Shown here: in pieces, positions 1-6,047 of the stretch
How the letters are laid out: each line of letters begins with the position of its first letter
Numbering within the stretch: the stretch's first letter is position 1
Assembly: GCA_030667105.1 (NCBI GenBank)
Contig: DAOUWN010000130.1
Coordinates: 1 to 6,474, forward strand
DNA: 6,474 bases
Direction of reading: 5' to 3'
Source of the DNA: Deltaproteobacteria bacterium
Lineage (GTDB): Bacteria > Desulfobacterota > Desulfobacteria > C00003060
Translations under genes and position numbers: made by a program
The notes under the pieces: generated by a model
What the model was told of the DNA's origin: nothing
The model's database searches: none
The model's input: the letters and a program-made list of their open reading frames with translations, nothing else

Positions 1-687
1 GGAATCTGGCGGGGCTTCCTGAAAGGAGCATCGGTTTCCGCAGAAGGGTCCTCCAAAGGCCTCGTGGCAGTCTCTTCCGAGCACATCTTCTCTGGAATAA
101 CCGGTAATTTTTTCAGCAGCCCGGTTGAAAAACAGGATGCGCCTCTCCTTGTCATGGACTATGACCCCCTCTGTAAGGTTATCAAGGACACCTTCAAGGT
201 TTTTCATATCATCAGAATTCTTGTATGATAGAGCAAGGTGGGCCTCGATAAGGTCTTTGAACCTTAACATAAGCTTTTCATACAGTTTTCCGAATGTGTT
301 CTCCTTTGAATCAAGCACACAGATCGTGCCAAAAACCTCACCATCAGGCCACAGGAGCGGAAAACCGAGGTAGGAAATTATACCCAGTTTTATGTCCGGG
401 TTCTTATCCCACTCGCTATCCTTCAATGCATTCGGAACCAGAAGCCTGCCCCTTGTCCCTATAACCTTCTCACAGTAAAGGCCGGCAAGATGCTCTCTGT
501 CTCCTGCCCCATAAGGGTTACTGCCGGATTCACTTGCGCGACAGACTTCAATGTGGGGAGGATCAACCTTCATGATCAAGGCTGCCGGCACATCAATAAT
601 CTCTGCCAACGTATTGACCACGCTTTGCCAGCTGGCGATCATTTCATCGGATATCTCAATATTTTTTTTATTACTTTTCAATTCCAT
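1..687 (-). CDS. GAF-PAS domain sensor protein, N-terminal 229 residues (3' end outside the window)
   Basis: This open frame continues past the left edge, so only the sensory N-terminus is visible. Residues about 10-150 look like a GAF domain: GLYCEKVIGTRGRLLVPNAL (69-88), then SYLGFPLLWPDGEVFGTICV at about 105-124. This resembles GAF domains in bacterial histidine kinases, diguanylate cyclases and NtrC-type regulators. Residues about 163-225 are the start of a PAS domain (EGVIVHDKERRILFFNRAAE, then ITGYSREDVLG), followed by a cysteine group at 207, 216 and 220. The output domain (kinase, sigma-54 activator or GGDEF) is off the window, so the signalling class is unknown. I chose the ATG at 685-687 because it overlaps the upstream stop as TGATG. 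No Shine-Dalgarno is visible before it, which fits translational coupling. The frame stays open further upstream, so a longer protein overlapping the small gene cannot be excluded, but that part does not look like GAF sequence. Confidence 0.85.
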   Translation of the reverse strand, partial: MELKSNKKNIEISDEMIASWQSVVNTLAEIIDVPAALIMKVDPPHIEVCRASESGSNPYGAGDREHLAGLYCEKVIGTRGRLLVPNALKDSEWDKNPDIKLGIISYLGFPLLWPDGEVFGTICVLDSKENTFGKLYEKLMLRFKDLIEAHLALSYKNSDDMKNLEGVLDNLTEGVIVHDKERRILFFNRAAEKITGYSREDVLGRDCHEAFGGPFCGNRCSFQEAPPDS

Positions 688-845
688 CAAAAAAGAGTGT
701 ACACAAATGGCGCCAAGGCAGACCCTTCGGTAAGGAGAATCAGGGCCGACAAGAGCACCAGCATGATTATGATAGGTGCCAGCCAGTATTTTTTCCTGTA
801 TTTCAAGAACTCCCAGAATTCCGCCAATATCTCTAATTTGCTCAT
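687..845 (-). CDS. DUF5989-type small single-span membrane protein, 52 residues
   Basis: A short complete gene sits between the UGPase and sensor genes. It starts MSKLEILAEFWEFLKYRKKY and ends EGSALAPFVYTLF. The layout matches what I recall of the DUF5989 family: an amphipathic N-terminus, a basic patch (RKK at 17-19), one hydrophobic helix at about 21-40 and a conserved C-terminal tail with SALAPFxYTLF. It is expected in the inner membrane; its molecular function is not known to me. In other genomes this family is often near SxtJ-like membrane proteins and glycan or carbamoyl-transfer genes, as far as I recall. The start is well supported: ATG overlaps the UGPase stop as ATGA, and GAGG lies 8 bases upstream. 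The stop TGA overlaps the next ATG by one base. The length is normal for the family, so it is not a fragment. Confidence 0.85.
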   Translation of the reverse strand: MSKLEILAEFWEFLKYRKKYWLAPIIIMLVLLSALILLTEGSALAPFVYTLF

Positions 846-2308
846 GTCCCTTGCCTCTGTCCGATATCAAAAACCAGGTCCTGCTCTATCACGATCCCGT
901 CGGCAATGGTCGCCTGGCGCGCCGTGTTATTGGCAATGACGACGTTGCCCTTGATTTCCACGCCCCTGCCAAAGACCACATCCCCCTGGACGTTGAGGGA
1001 AACACACTGTAGCAACGATGGGGCGCCATGAGGAAACCGGGCCTTAATCTGGTCGATTTTCTTGTAGTATTTGTTGTCAAGCTGTAACAACAGTGGGCCC
1101 AAACGCCTTTTCGGGTTTTGGACTACCTGGTAGTCATCTGTGAGCACATAGGCGTCTGACCAGAGGGCGAGAAGGTCCTGGCATTTCTTGACCGGAGCAA
1201 AACGCCTTCTAGGCACCCGGATCGCTGTGGCCTCGTCAAAAATCGAAATCGCCGACCCCATGGCGGTTTCCAGTTGATACACGGGCGGAGAAGATTCGTC
1301 TTTGGGATCGACTGTTTTTGGGTTTCTTATCATTGAGAGGCGAATCACGTTGTTGTGGGCATCAAGTAATTCCCTCAACGCTTCCAGGTTCACCCAGATG
1401 GTGTTGGTATTGAAATATCTGTACACATTGACATCCCGGAATTCGTCTAACTCCTTTTCAGGGCACTGGGCTATTTCCCTTAACGTAAACCGCCTGTTTT
1501 TCCGGCGGGCCAGGTGCCCCCCCTTGCTGTCTGCTTCAGTCCGATCCGCAACCTCCATCATAAAGGTATAGTTGTTTTCCGCAAAAAACCCCAGGATGCT
1601 CTCGTCCATGACTGCGCCAAGGTTGTCCGAATTTGAGACAAATGCGTAAAGCACGCCCGCATCCAAAAGCTTATCGAGCATCCCTGAGGTCACCAGCGCT
1701 GCATAAATATCACCATGGCCGGGCGGATTCCACTCCAGGGCATGATCAGCAGGCCACGTGGCGGGCGTCAAAGCATCCTGAAACACCTTCGGGAATCTAT
1801 GTTGGACAAAACTCAACGGGATGCCGTTAGAGGGCAGATCCTCATAAGAGGCAAGGGCCTCAAGGGTGTCAGCCTCAGTATTGAAACTGTTCATGAAGAC
1901 AACAGGGAGCCTGACCCCCTGCTTGCGTCTGTAACTGAGAACCTGCCTGGCAATGATATCAAGAAAGCTCAGACCGTTTTTGACCTCCAGCAGGGACTTG
2001 GCTCGGGAGAGCCCCATACTTGTGCCAAGTCCGCCGTTCAGTTTGATGAGGACCGATTTTTCCATGGCTCTTTGGCCTGCCTTGTTAAGGCCAGAGAGTC
2101 TTTCTGCGTCGGCAATCTCACCTTCTGCCACCGGATCGATATCCTTATTCGAAATAAGGCCGGTCTCGCCCCGAACCAAGAGCCCATAGTAATGCCTGAA
2201 GCTATTTATGACGATGGGGGCAAGGCCGTTTTTTTCCATCTTGTCGGCAAACGGCTGAAACTGTATGTCGAATTCCATTTGGGGTAGACCGTTCTTCTCA
2301 GTAGTCAT
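842..2308 (-). CDS. UTP-glucose-1-phosphate uridylyltransferase, eukaryotic UGP2-type
   Basis: Predicted to make UDP-glucose and pyrophosphate from UTP and glucose-1-phosphate in the cytoplasm, supplying glycosyl donors for polysaccharide or envelope sugars. The 488 residues match the UDPGP family (UGP2), not bacterial GalU. Visible motifs are the nucleotide-binding loop KLNGGLGTSMG (89-99) with K104, FMNSFNT (138-144), FVQHRFPK (167-174), PPGHGDIY (195-202 region), VSNSDNLGA (224-232), YFNTNTIWVNL (298-308) and VPRRRFAPVKKCQDLL (365-380) with the conserved lysine pair. The C-terminus, about 437-480, has the short hexapeptide-like beta-helix pattern (VQGDVVFGRGVEIKGNVVIA) seen in UGP2 enzymes. 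The length is normal. The ATG at 2308 lies 7 bases after the Yip1 gene stop and has no clear ribosome site; the ATG at codon 11 is an alternative. Specificity for glucose-1-phosphate over GlcNAc-1-phosphate is inferred from the GGLGTxMG form of the loop. Confidence 0.93.
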   Translation of the reverse strand: MTTEKNGLPQMEFDIQFQPFADKMEKNGLAPIVINSFRHYYGLLVRGETGLISNKDIDPVAEGEIADAERLSGLNKAGQRAMEKSVLIKLNGGLGTSMGLSRAKSLLEVKNGLSFLDIIARQVLSYRRKQGVRLPVVFMNSFNTEADTLEALASYEDLPSNGIPLSFVQHRFPKVFQDALTPATWPADHALEWNPPGHGDIYAALVTSGMLDKLLDAGVLYAFVSNSDNLGAVMDESILGFFAENNYTFMMEVADRTEADSKGGHLARRKNRRFTLREIAQCPEKELDEFRDVNVYRYFNTNTIWVNLEALRELLDAHNNVIRLSMIRNPKTVDPKDESSPPVYQLETAMGSAISIFDEATAIRVPRRRFAPVKKCQDLLALWSDAYVLTDDYQVVQNPKRRLGPLLLQLDNKYYKKIDQIKARFPHGAPSLLQCVSLNVQGDVVFGRGVEIKGNVVIANNTARQATIADGIVIEQDLVFDIGQRQGT

Positions 2309-2315
2309 ACGGGCG

Positions 2316-2918
2316 TCAGGAAGGCCCGACGTTCGGCCATTGCCCTCCGGTAATATGGGTTAGGGCCGCGGAGGCAACCAAGTATACGAACACTGTGAGT
2401 ATGACGGCCAAGAAGGCCCGCGAGGCTTTGATCGAAAAGGCGAAACTGAGACCCAGGACAATCAGATAAATCCGATAGAGCTCAAGGAGAACGCCCACCA
2501 GAGGAATCCAGGACAGCAGGGCAACTGCCGCTGAATAGGCGTTTACCCTGAAGGCTGCCTCATAGGTCCCTGACGCTTTGAAAAGCCTTGTGATGATGAA
2601 GTAAAGGACTCCCGCCGTTACAAAGGGCAGAACAATGCCCAAGACCAAGCTGCGGGCTATAAGGCCTTGACTCTTGAGCAACAGGGCAACAAGCACCGTA
2701 TGAACTACGACACAGGATGCCAGAAACATCAGAGGGTTTCGCAAGCCCCCTTCCCGTTTCATGCCTTCAAAAAACAACCCGGGAGACAGCAAAATGGCTC
2801 TTGCCGTGCGAAAAAGGCTGGTCAGAAAATCTTCGGGCTCAAAGTCGAGCACGGTATTGACATCGGGTGTGTGCAAGGAATCTGTCTCAACCCTATAGTT
2901 GCATAAATAACATGACAA
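2316..2918 (-). CDS. Yip1-domain integral membrane protein
   Basis: About 200 residues. The soluble N-terminus is followed by the Yip1-like entry segment ARAILLSPGLFFEGMKREGG (39-58) and then about five hydrophobic segments at roughly 62-82, 88-112, 127-146, 148-162 and 167-187. This layout is that of bacterial Yip1-family (PF04893) proteins, which are inner-membrane proteins of unknown role. The N-terminus has one CxxC pair (C3, C6). Related bacterial proteins often carry a complete zinc-ribbon at this place, so this may be a degenerate or mis-started version. The start is uncertain: the longest frame uses TTG at 2918 with no good ribosome site, while TTG at 2876 and GTG at 2852 would remove the cysteine pair. 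The frame is open further upstream to a stop at 3021-3023, but contains no ATG, GTG or TTG there. It ends 7 bases before the UGPase start, suggesting shared transcription. Confidence 0.8.
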   Translation of the reverse strand: MSCYLCNYRVETDSLHTPDVNTVLDFEPEDFLTSLFRTARAILLSPGLFFEGMKREGGLRNPLMFLASCVVVHTVLVALLLKSQGLIARSLVLGIVLPFVTAGVLYFIITRLFKASGTYEAAFRVNAYSAAVALLSWIPLVGVLLELYRIYLIVLGLSFAFSIKASRAFLAVILTVFVYLVASAALTHITGGQWPNVGPS

Positions 2919-3156
2919 AATGAGTTTAAAAGCAATAATTACAAGCCATTCAACGTTTTTTAAGTACTCTGCTGGAATGAACTCCAGATGACATCCTGAA
3001 ATCAGTGAAAAGCAGCCATGCTATTTACCCCACGGGAAAGCCGATGGCACCGCATCTCCAGCGTTGTCAAGGGCTTGCGGTAAATTACTACAGCTGCACC
3101 CTTGACGCCTTGGATCTGCAGCACCCTCGACTTTTGCAACGTTAGGGTCTACTAAT
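2919..3156. other. Intergenic region with small repeats, no gene supported
   Basis: This stretch separates the metallo-hydrolase gene from the Yip1 gene, both on the minus strand. I see no convincing coding frame or RNA gene. It probably holds the 3' end of the upstream operon and the promoter of the Yip1-UGPase unit. Minus-strand TTGAAT (complement of about 2949-2954), 17 bases, TTTAAA is a weak promoter candidate that I would not call. Small repeats are annotated separately. No hairpin followed by a T-run is visible as a terminator. Confidence 0.5.
3066..3131. repeat. Three copies of a CCCTyGAC motif, one inverted
   Basis: GTCAAGGG at 3066-3073 is the exact reverse complement of CCCTTGAC at 3099-3106. 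GCACCCTTGAC (3096-3106) recurs as GCACCCTCGAC (3121-3131) with one mismatch, exactly 25 bases further on. A second inverted pair, GCTGCA (3093-3098) and TGCAGC (3117-3122), overlaps them. The arms are short and the loops long, so a stable hairpin is doubtful. A protein-binding site cluster or chance are both possible. Confidence 0.4.
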
Positions 3157-3801
3157 CTACAAGTGAAAGTCCGTAATATACGGATTGTGTTTTTTCTCAC
3201 GAGCCACAGTAGAAGTCGGGCTTACTCCGTAGTCATGGCCCGGCCAGATAATGGTTTCACCCGGGAGCGAAAGGATCTTCTCCTTTATGGACTGAAGCAA
3301 TATATCCAAAGATCCGCCTGGAAAATCCGTTCGCCCCACCGCGCCTACAAAAAGGGTATCGCCGGTGAAAAGATTGTTCTCTGCGTACAGGCAGATTCCG
3401 CCAGGGGTGTGTCCAGGGGTGTGAAGCACGGTGAGGGCATTTTCGCCAAAGGAAATGGTATCGCCGTCCTCCACTACTACATCTGCTGGAGGGGATGGCG
3501 CAAACCCCATCTGTCTGCCCATGGATTGCCCTTCGGGTGTACTGAAAAGCCGATCGTCCAGGGCATGCATGTATATCTTGGCGCCTGTGAGATCCACAAT
3601 TTTCCCGTTGCCGCACGTGTGATCAGGGTGGCCATGGGTGTTGACCACAGACTCGATGGTCAGCCCCAAACCACGAGCCGTATCCAAGATATGCTCTTCG
3701 TCTCCTGCCGGATCAATCAGGAGCCCTTTGTGTGTGGCTTCGCAGCCCAGAATGTAGCAGAAAACCTCCATAAAACCGACTTTGACCTGCTCAATGATCA
3801 T
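3157..3801 (-). CDS. Metallo-beta-lactamase-fold hydrolase, glyoxalase II-like
   Basis: A 214-residue cytoplasmic protein of the MBL superfamily, nearest to the hydroxyacylglutathione-hydrolase-like (glyoxalase II-type) group. All metal ligands expected for a two-metal site are visible: H56, H58, D60 and H61 in THGHPDH, H131 in HTPGHTPGG, D148 in FTGDTLF and H189 in WPGHDYG. The GRTDFPGGS segment (156-164) is typical of the group. The short length means it lacks the long C-terminal substrate-binding domain of classical GloB, so the natural thioester or other substrate is unknown. No signal peptide is seen. Translation likely starts at the ATG at 3799-3801, after GGAG at a rather long distance of 11 bases; M11 is a possible later start but would cut into the first conserved strand. 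It lies 31 bases after ilvE, probably in the same operon. Confidence 0.9.
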   Translation of the reverse strand: MIIEQVKVGFMEVFCYILGCEATHKGLLIDPAGDEEHILDTARGLGLTIESVVNTHGHPDHTCGNGKIVDLTGAKIYMHALDDRLFSTPEGQSMGRQMGFAPSPPADVVVEDGDTISFGENALTVLHTPGHTPGGICLYAENNLFTGDTLFVGAVGRTDFPGGSLDILLQSIKEKILSLPGETIIWPGHDYGVSPTSTVAREKKHNPYITDFHL

Positions 3802-3832
3802 CTCTGATAACTCTCCACCATCCTTACTGTTT

Positions 3833-4897
3833 CTATTCTACCGGAACAATCCACCCAGAGGGATCTTCGGCCCGGCCGTACTGAATATCAGTGATAGCCG
3901 CATAAAACTTTTGGGCCATGGGCCCGACTCCGCCATCCCCAATCGTCAACTCTTCATCTCGCCATGCCAGATGATTTACCGGAGAAATCACCGCGGCCGT
4001 TCCCGAGCCAAATATCTCCTGAAGGGAACCATTCTTGTGCGCGTCCATGATTTCGTCTATTGTGACAGGTCGTTCGGCCACTGGCACATTCCAGCGCCGA
4101 GCCAGGGCAAGAACAGAATCCCGGGTAATACCCGGCAGGATGCTCCCTCCAAGGGGCGGGGTCACCAGCTCTCCGTTAAGGACAAAGAAGATATTCATGG
4201 TGCCCACCTCTTCTATGTACCGCCGTTCGACAGCATCAAGCCACAGTACCTGGGTGTAACCAGCCTCTTTGGCCACCTCGGCCCCAAAAAGACTCGCAGC
4301 ATAGTTGGCCGGCGTCTTGGCTTCGCCCACGCCACCCCGCACTGCTCGAACATACTTGTCAGTAACCCATATCTTCACAGGATTGAAGCCTTCAGGATAA
4401 TAAGCGCCCACTGGAGACAAGATAATAAAAAAACGGTAGGTGTATGACGGGCGCACACCCAGGTAGGGGTCCATGGCAACGATAGTGGGGCGAATATAGA
4501 GCGATGTTTCGGGCGCCCTGGGAACCCAATCCTTCTCAATGGCAACCAGTCTCTTTATGGCGCTCAAAGCAAAGGCCTCGTCAACCTCGGGGATGCACAT
4601 AATCTGTGCTGACCGGTTGAACCTGGCTACATTCCGCTCTGGTCGAAACAGTTGGATCTTGCCGTCACTGGTCCGGTATGCCTTCAGGCCCTCAAAAATG
4701 GCCTGACCGTAATGAAGGACCATGGTGGCCGGATCCATGACAATGGGGCCGTAGGGTTCAATGCGCGCGTTATGCCATCCGGACTCAGGCGCGTAATCCA
4801 TGTTGAACATGTGATCAGTAAAAACCTGCCCAAAGCCCAGATTAGAGTCGTCCGGACGTTTCTTGGGGTTTTCAACCCGTTCCAGTCTTAGATCCAT
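3833..4897 (-). CDS. ilvE: Branched-chain-amino-acid aminotransferase
   Basis: A fold-type IV PLP enzyme that moves the amino group between glutamate and the 2-oxo acids of leucine, isoleucine and valine, in the cytoplasm. At 354 residues it fits the longer BCAT form (group II, as in eukaryotes and many bacteria). Features seen: HYGQAIFEGLKAYR (62-75), FRPERNVARFNRSA (84-97), YIRPTIVAMDPYLGV (134-148), PLP lysine K194 in GGVGEAKTPANYAAS, RYIEEVGTMNIFFV (226-239) with the PLP-nitrogen glutamate, GSILPGITRDSVL (251-263) and the phosphate-binding GSGTAAVISPV (297-307). The start is strong: GAGGAGGAA precedes the ATG at good distance. The first 26 bases overlap the 3' end of the PPC-domain gene. 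I see no leader peptide, attenuator or T-box nearby that would suggest amino-acid control. Confidence 0.96.
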   Translation of the reverse strand: MDLRLERVENPKKRPDDSNLGFGQVFTDHMFNMDYAPESGWHNARIEPYGPIVMDPATMVLHYGQAIFEGLKAYRTSDGKIQLFRPERNVARFNRSAQIMCIPEVDEAFALSAIKRLVAIEKDWVPRAPETSLYIRPTIVAMDPYLGVRPSYTYRFFIILSPVGAYYPEGFNPVKIWVTDKYVRAVRGGVGEAKTPANYAASLFGAEVAKEAGYTQVLWLDAVERRYIEEVGTMNIFFVLNGELVTPPLGGSILPGITRDSVLALARRWNVPVAERPVTIDEIMDAHKNGSLQEIFGSGTAAVISPVNHLAWRDEELTIGDGGVGPMAQKFYAAITDIQYGRAEDPSGWIVPVE

Positions 4898-5384
4898 CGT
4901 CGATCTTCCTCCTCATCTCCCACAAAAACAGCCCTGTTTCCTCGTCGTATTCTCTTGTCACAGGCGCGCCCAAGAGTTCACGGATGTAGATCTCTCCTGC
5001 ATAGATCATGGTCCCGGAAAAGACATGCCCTCCAATGGTTTGACCATTTATATCTGCAAACGCCCCATGTGCATGAAGACTGGGCTTGCCGTCTTTCAAC
5101 GAGACATTGCCGGTACAATGGACAATTTCGAATGGCTCGTCTTTCTTGACAGTGACATATACCTGCTGCTTCTGGTCATAGGCGCCAAAGGTTAGAGATG
5201 AAACCGCCCCGATAATTGAAAAGACCGCGGTTTGAATCGAATGGTCCGCACAAAAATCCTCCACAGCTCCCAACAGATCTCTGCCGTGAGGGAGCCTCCC
5301 AAGCATGCAGCGGCCTGCCTCAAATTCAGATACTACTATTGCAGTGTCTTGAAAGTTCATTGCTTGATTTTGGCAATTTAACAT
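4872..5384 (-). CDS. PPC/DUF296-domain protein
   Basis: A 170-residue protein made almost entirely of one PPC (DUF296, PF03479) domain, the fold of the AF0104-like family and of the C-terminal part of plant AHL proteins. Typical elements are RLPHGRDLLGAVEDFCADH (30-48), AVFSIIGAVSSLTFGAYD (53-70), the LHAHGAFAD segment with H104 and H106, and GGHVFSGTMIYAGEIYI (118-134) with H120. These histidines could form the metal site seen in some bacterial members, although the role in bacteria is unknown. DNA binding is not established for single-domain versions; there is no AT-hook here. The last 26 bases overlap ilvE, so the two are probably co-translated. The ATG at 5384 has GAGG only two bases before it, which is too close; the ATG at codon 9 (5360) is an alternative start but lacks a ribosome site. 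Confidence 0.85.
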   Translation of the reverse strand: MLNCQNQAMNFQDTAIVVSEFEAGRCMLGRLPHGRDLLGAVEDFCADHSIQTAVFSIIGAVSSLTFGAYDQKQQVYVTVKKDEPFEIVHCTGNVSLKDGKPSLHAHGAFADINGQTIGGHVFSGTMIYAGEIYIRELLGAPVTREYDEETGLFLWEMRRKIDDGSKTGTG

Positions 5385-5741
5385 GTCCTCAAATCACAGG
5401 AACAACATAGAAAATCCGAATATCGAAATCCGAAATGCGAAACAATATCGAAATCCGAATGTTCCAAATTCAAAACAAATGCCGCTAATCACCTCGTTTT
5501 TAAAGTGTTTTGAGAAACGGCTTTTTCACCCACCCTATTCATTGACAGGATAAATAATCATGTTGATAGGTGGACTATTATCAAACTTTGAGACTTCAAA
5601 CTAGATACCACATCTGCCTGTTAAATCAAGCCGGATGTCCAGGTCCTTTCCTCCTTGCCTGCCTGCCTCCTGAATCAGTTACCCCCCAACACCCATGAGC
5701 TTGAAACGGGGTAGAAGTTCAGGCCACCCCAGAAGATCTGA
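5385..5741. other. Intergenic region between divergent units, no gene supported
   Basis: This stretch lies between the minus-strand PPC-ilvE operon and the plus-strand toxin-antitoxin pair and should contain the PPC promoter, though none is clear. It includes a 16-base direct repeat (annotated separately), short inverted pairs TTGATA/TATCAA (5563-5568, 5579-5584) and TTTGA/TCAAA (5587-5591, 5596-5600), and a pyrimidine-rich tract with three TGCC units (5656-5668). No convincing coding frame or tRNA was found. Confidence 0.5.
5412..5460. repeat. Direct repeat of AATATCGAAATCCGAA, period 25
   Basis: The 16-base unit AATATCGAAATCCGAA occurs exactly at 5419-5434 and again at 5444-5459. A partial copy AAATCCGAA lies just before at 5412-5420, and the degenerate unit TGCGAAAC sits between. 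It looks like part of a short A/T-rich dispersed repeat rather than coding sequence. There are only two full copies and no unique spacers of CRISPR size, so it is not a CRISPR array. Confidence 0.65.
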
Positions 5742-5747
5742 ATGTGC

Positions 5748-5776
5748 TTGACATTCAAATGGATCAAGTTTATATT
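5748..5776 (+). promoter_or_regulatory. Sigma-70-type promoter of the toxin-antitoxin pair
   Basis: TTGACA (5748-5753) is a perfect -35 box. After 17 bases comes TATATT (5771-5776), one base from consensus. Transcription would start near 5783, about 28 bases before the antitoxin ATG. The -10 box lies inside the palindromic operator, so repressor binding would directly block polymerase. Confidence 0.8.
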
Positions 5777-5791
5777 TCAAAATATAAACTT
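5766..5791. promoter_or_regulatory. Perfect 26-base palindromic operator of the toxin-antitoxin pair
   Basis: AAGTTTATATTT (5766-5777) and its exact reverse complement AAATATAAACTT (5780-5791) flank a 2-base centre, CA. The palindrome covers the -10 box and the expected transcription start. This is the expected position and symmetry for a dimeric Phd/VapB antitoxin, alone or with toxin, to repress its own operon. Binding by this antitoxin is an inference. Confidence 0.8.
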
Positions 5792-5810
5792 TAACAAAAG
5801 GGAATTCGTC

Positions 5811-6047
5811 ATGCGTGCCTCTGCTAAAGATTTGAGATTTTATTCTAGAAATCTTCTGGATGTTGTTTCCCGAGGGGAAGAGGTTATCATCACCTATCGA
5901 GGCAAACCCTGTGCGAAATTGGCTCCTCTCAAAGAAGCTAACAAAACACAGTCACAAGCGGATCCTCTTTTTGGCATATGGAAAGACTATGATCATGCCA
6001 AAGATGTGGAAAGATATGTCCGGAAGCTACGAAGAGGCAGGTTTTAG
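5811..6047 (+). CDS. Phd/YefM-fold (VapB-type) antitoxin
   Basis: A 78-residue antitoxin. The N-terminus (1 to about 42) has the Phd/YefM pattern: MRASAKDLRFYSRNLLDVV, then GEEVIITYRGKPCAKLAPL, a DNA-binding dimerisation domain. The C-terminus from about 51 (DPLFGIWKDYDHAKDVERYV, then a basic RKLRRGRF tail) should be the flexible toxin-binding part. It neutralises the PIN toxin encoded next to it and should repress the operon through the palindrome upstream. The start at 5811 is chosen because AAGGGA (5798-5803) is 7 bases before it and family similarity begins there. The in-frame ATG at 5742 lies upstream of the promoter boxes, so it cannot be used by this transcript. The toxin gene begins at the very next base. 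Base composition is visibly richer in A/T than in the minus-strand genes, which suggests acquisition by transfer. Confidence 0.9.
   Translation: MRASAKDLRFYSRNLLDVVSRGEEVIITYRGKPCAKLAPLKEANKTQSQADPLFGIWKDYDHAKDVERYVRKLRRGRF

Noticed and set aside
490..939. Open frame on the plus strand, 149 codons
   Set aside because: It is antisense to the sensor, DUF5989 and UGPase genes, which have clear family motifs, and its own translation resembles no family.
1715..2287. Open frame on the plus strand, 190 codons
   Set aside because: It lies wholly opposite the UGPase gene, including the nucleotide-binding loop, and has no recognisable domain.
3163..3807. Open frame on the plus strand, 214 codons
   Set aside because: It mirrors the MBL hydrolase gene almost exactly; the minus strand carries all metal ligands.
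3782..4447. Open frame on the plus strand, 221 codons
   Set aside because: It is antisense to ilvE, whose PLP motifs are intact.
5412..5460. CRISPR-like array
   Set aside because: There are only two full copies of a 16-base unit with 9 bases between them and no cas genes.
5494..5526. Possible terminator CGTTT...AAACG followed by a T-run on the plus strand
   Set aside because: The stem is only five pairs and A/T-rich with a long loop, and no plus-strand gene ends upstream of it.
5680..5713. TACCCC/GGGGTA inverted pair as a terminator hairpin
   Set aside because: The stem is 6 bases with a 22-base loop and no following T-run.
5742..5810. Upstream ATG giving a 101-residue antitoxin
   Set aside because: The ATG lies before the -35 box and the added residues translate the promoter and operator; family similarity starts at 5811 behind a ribosome site.
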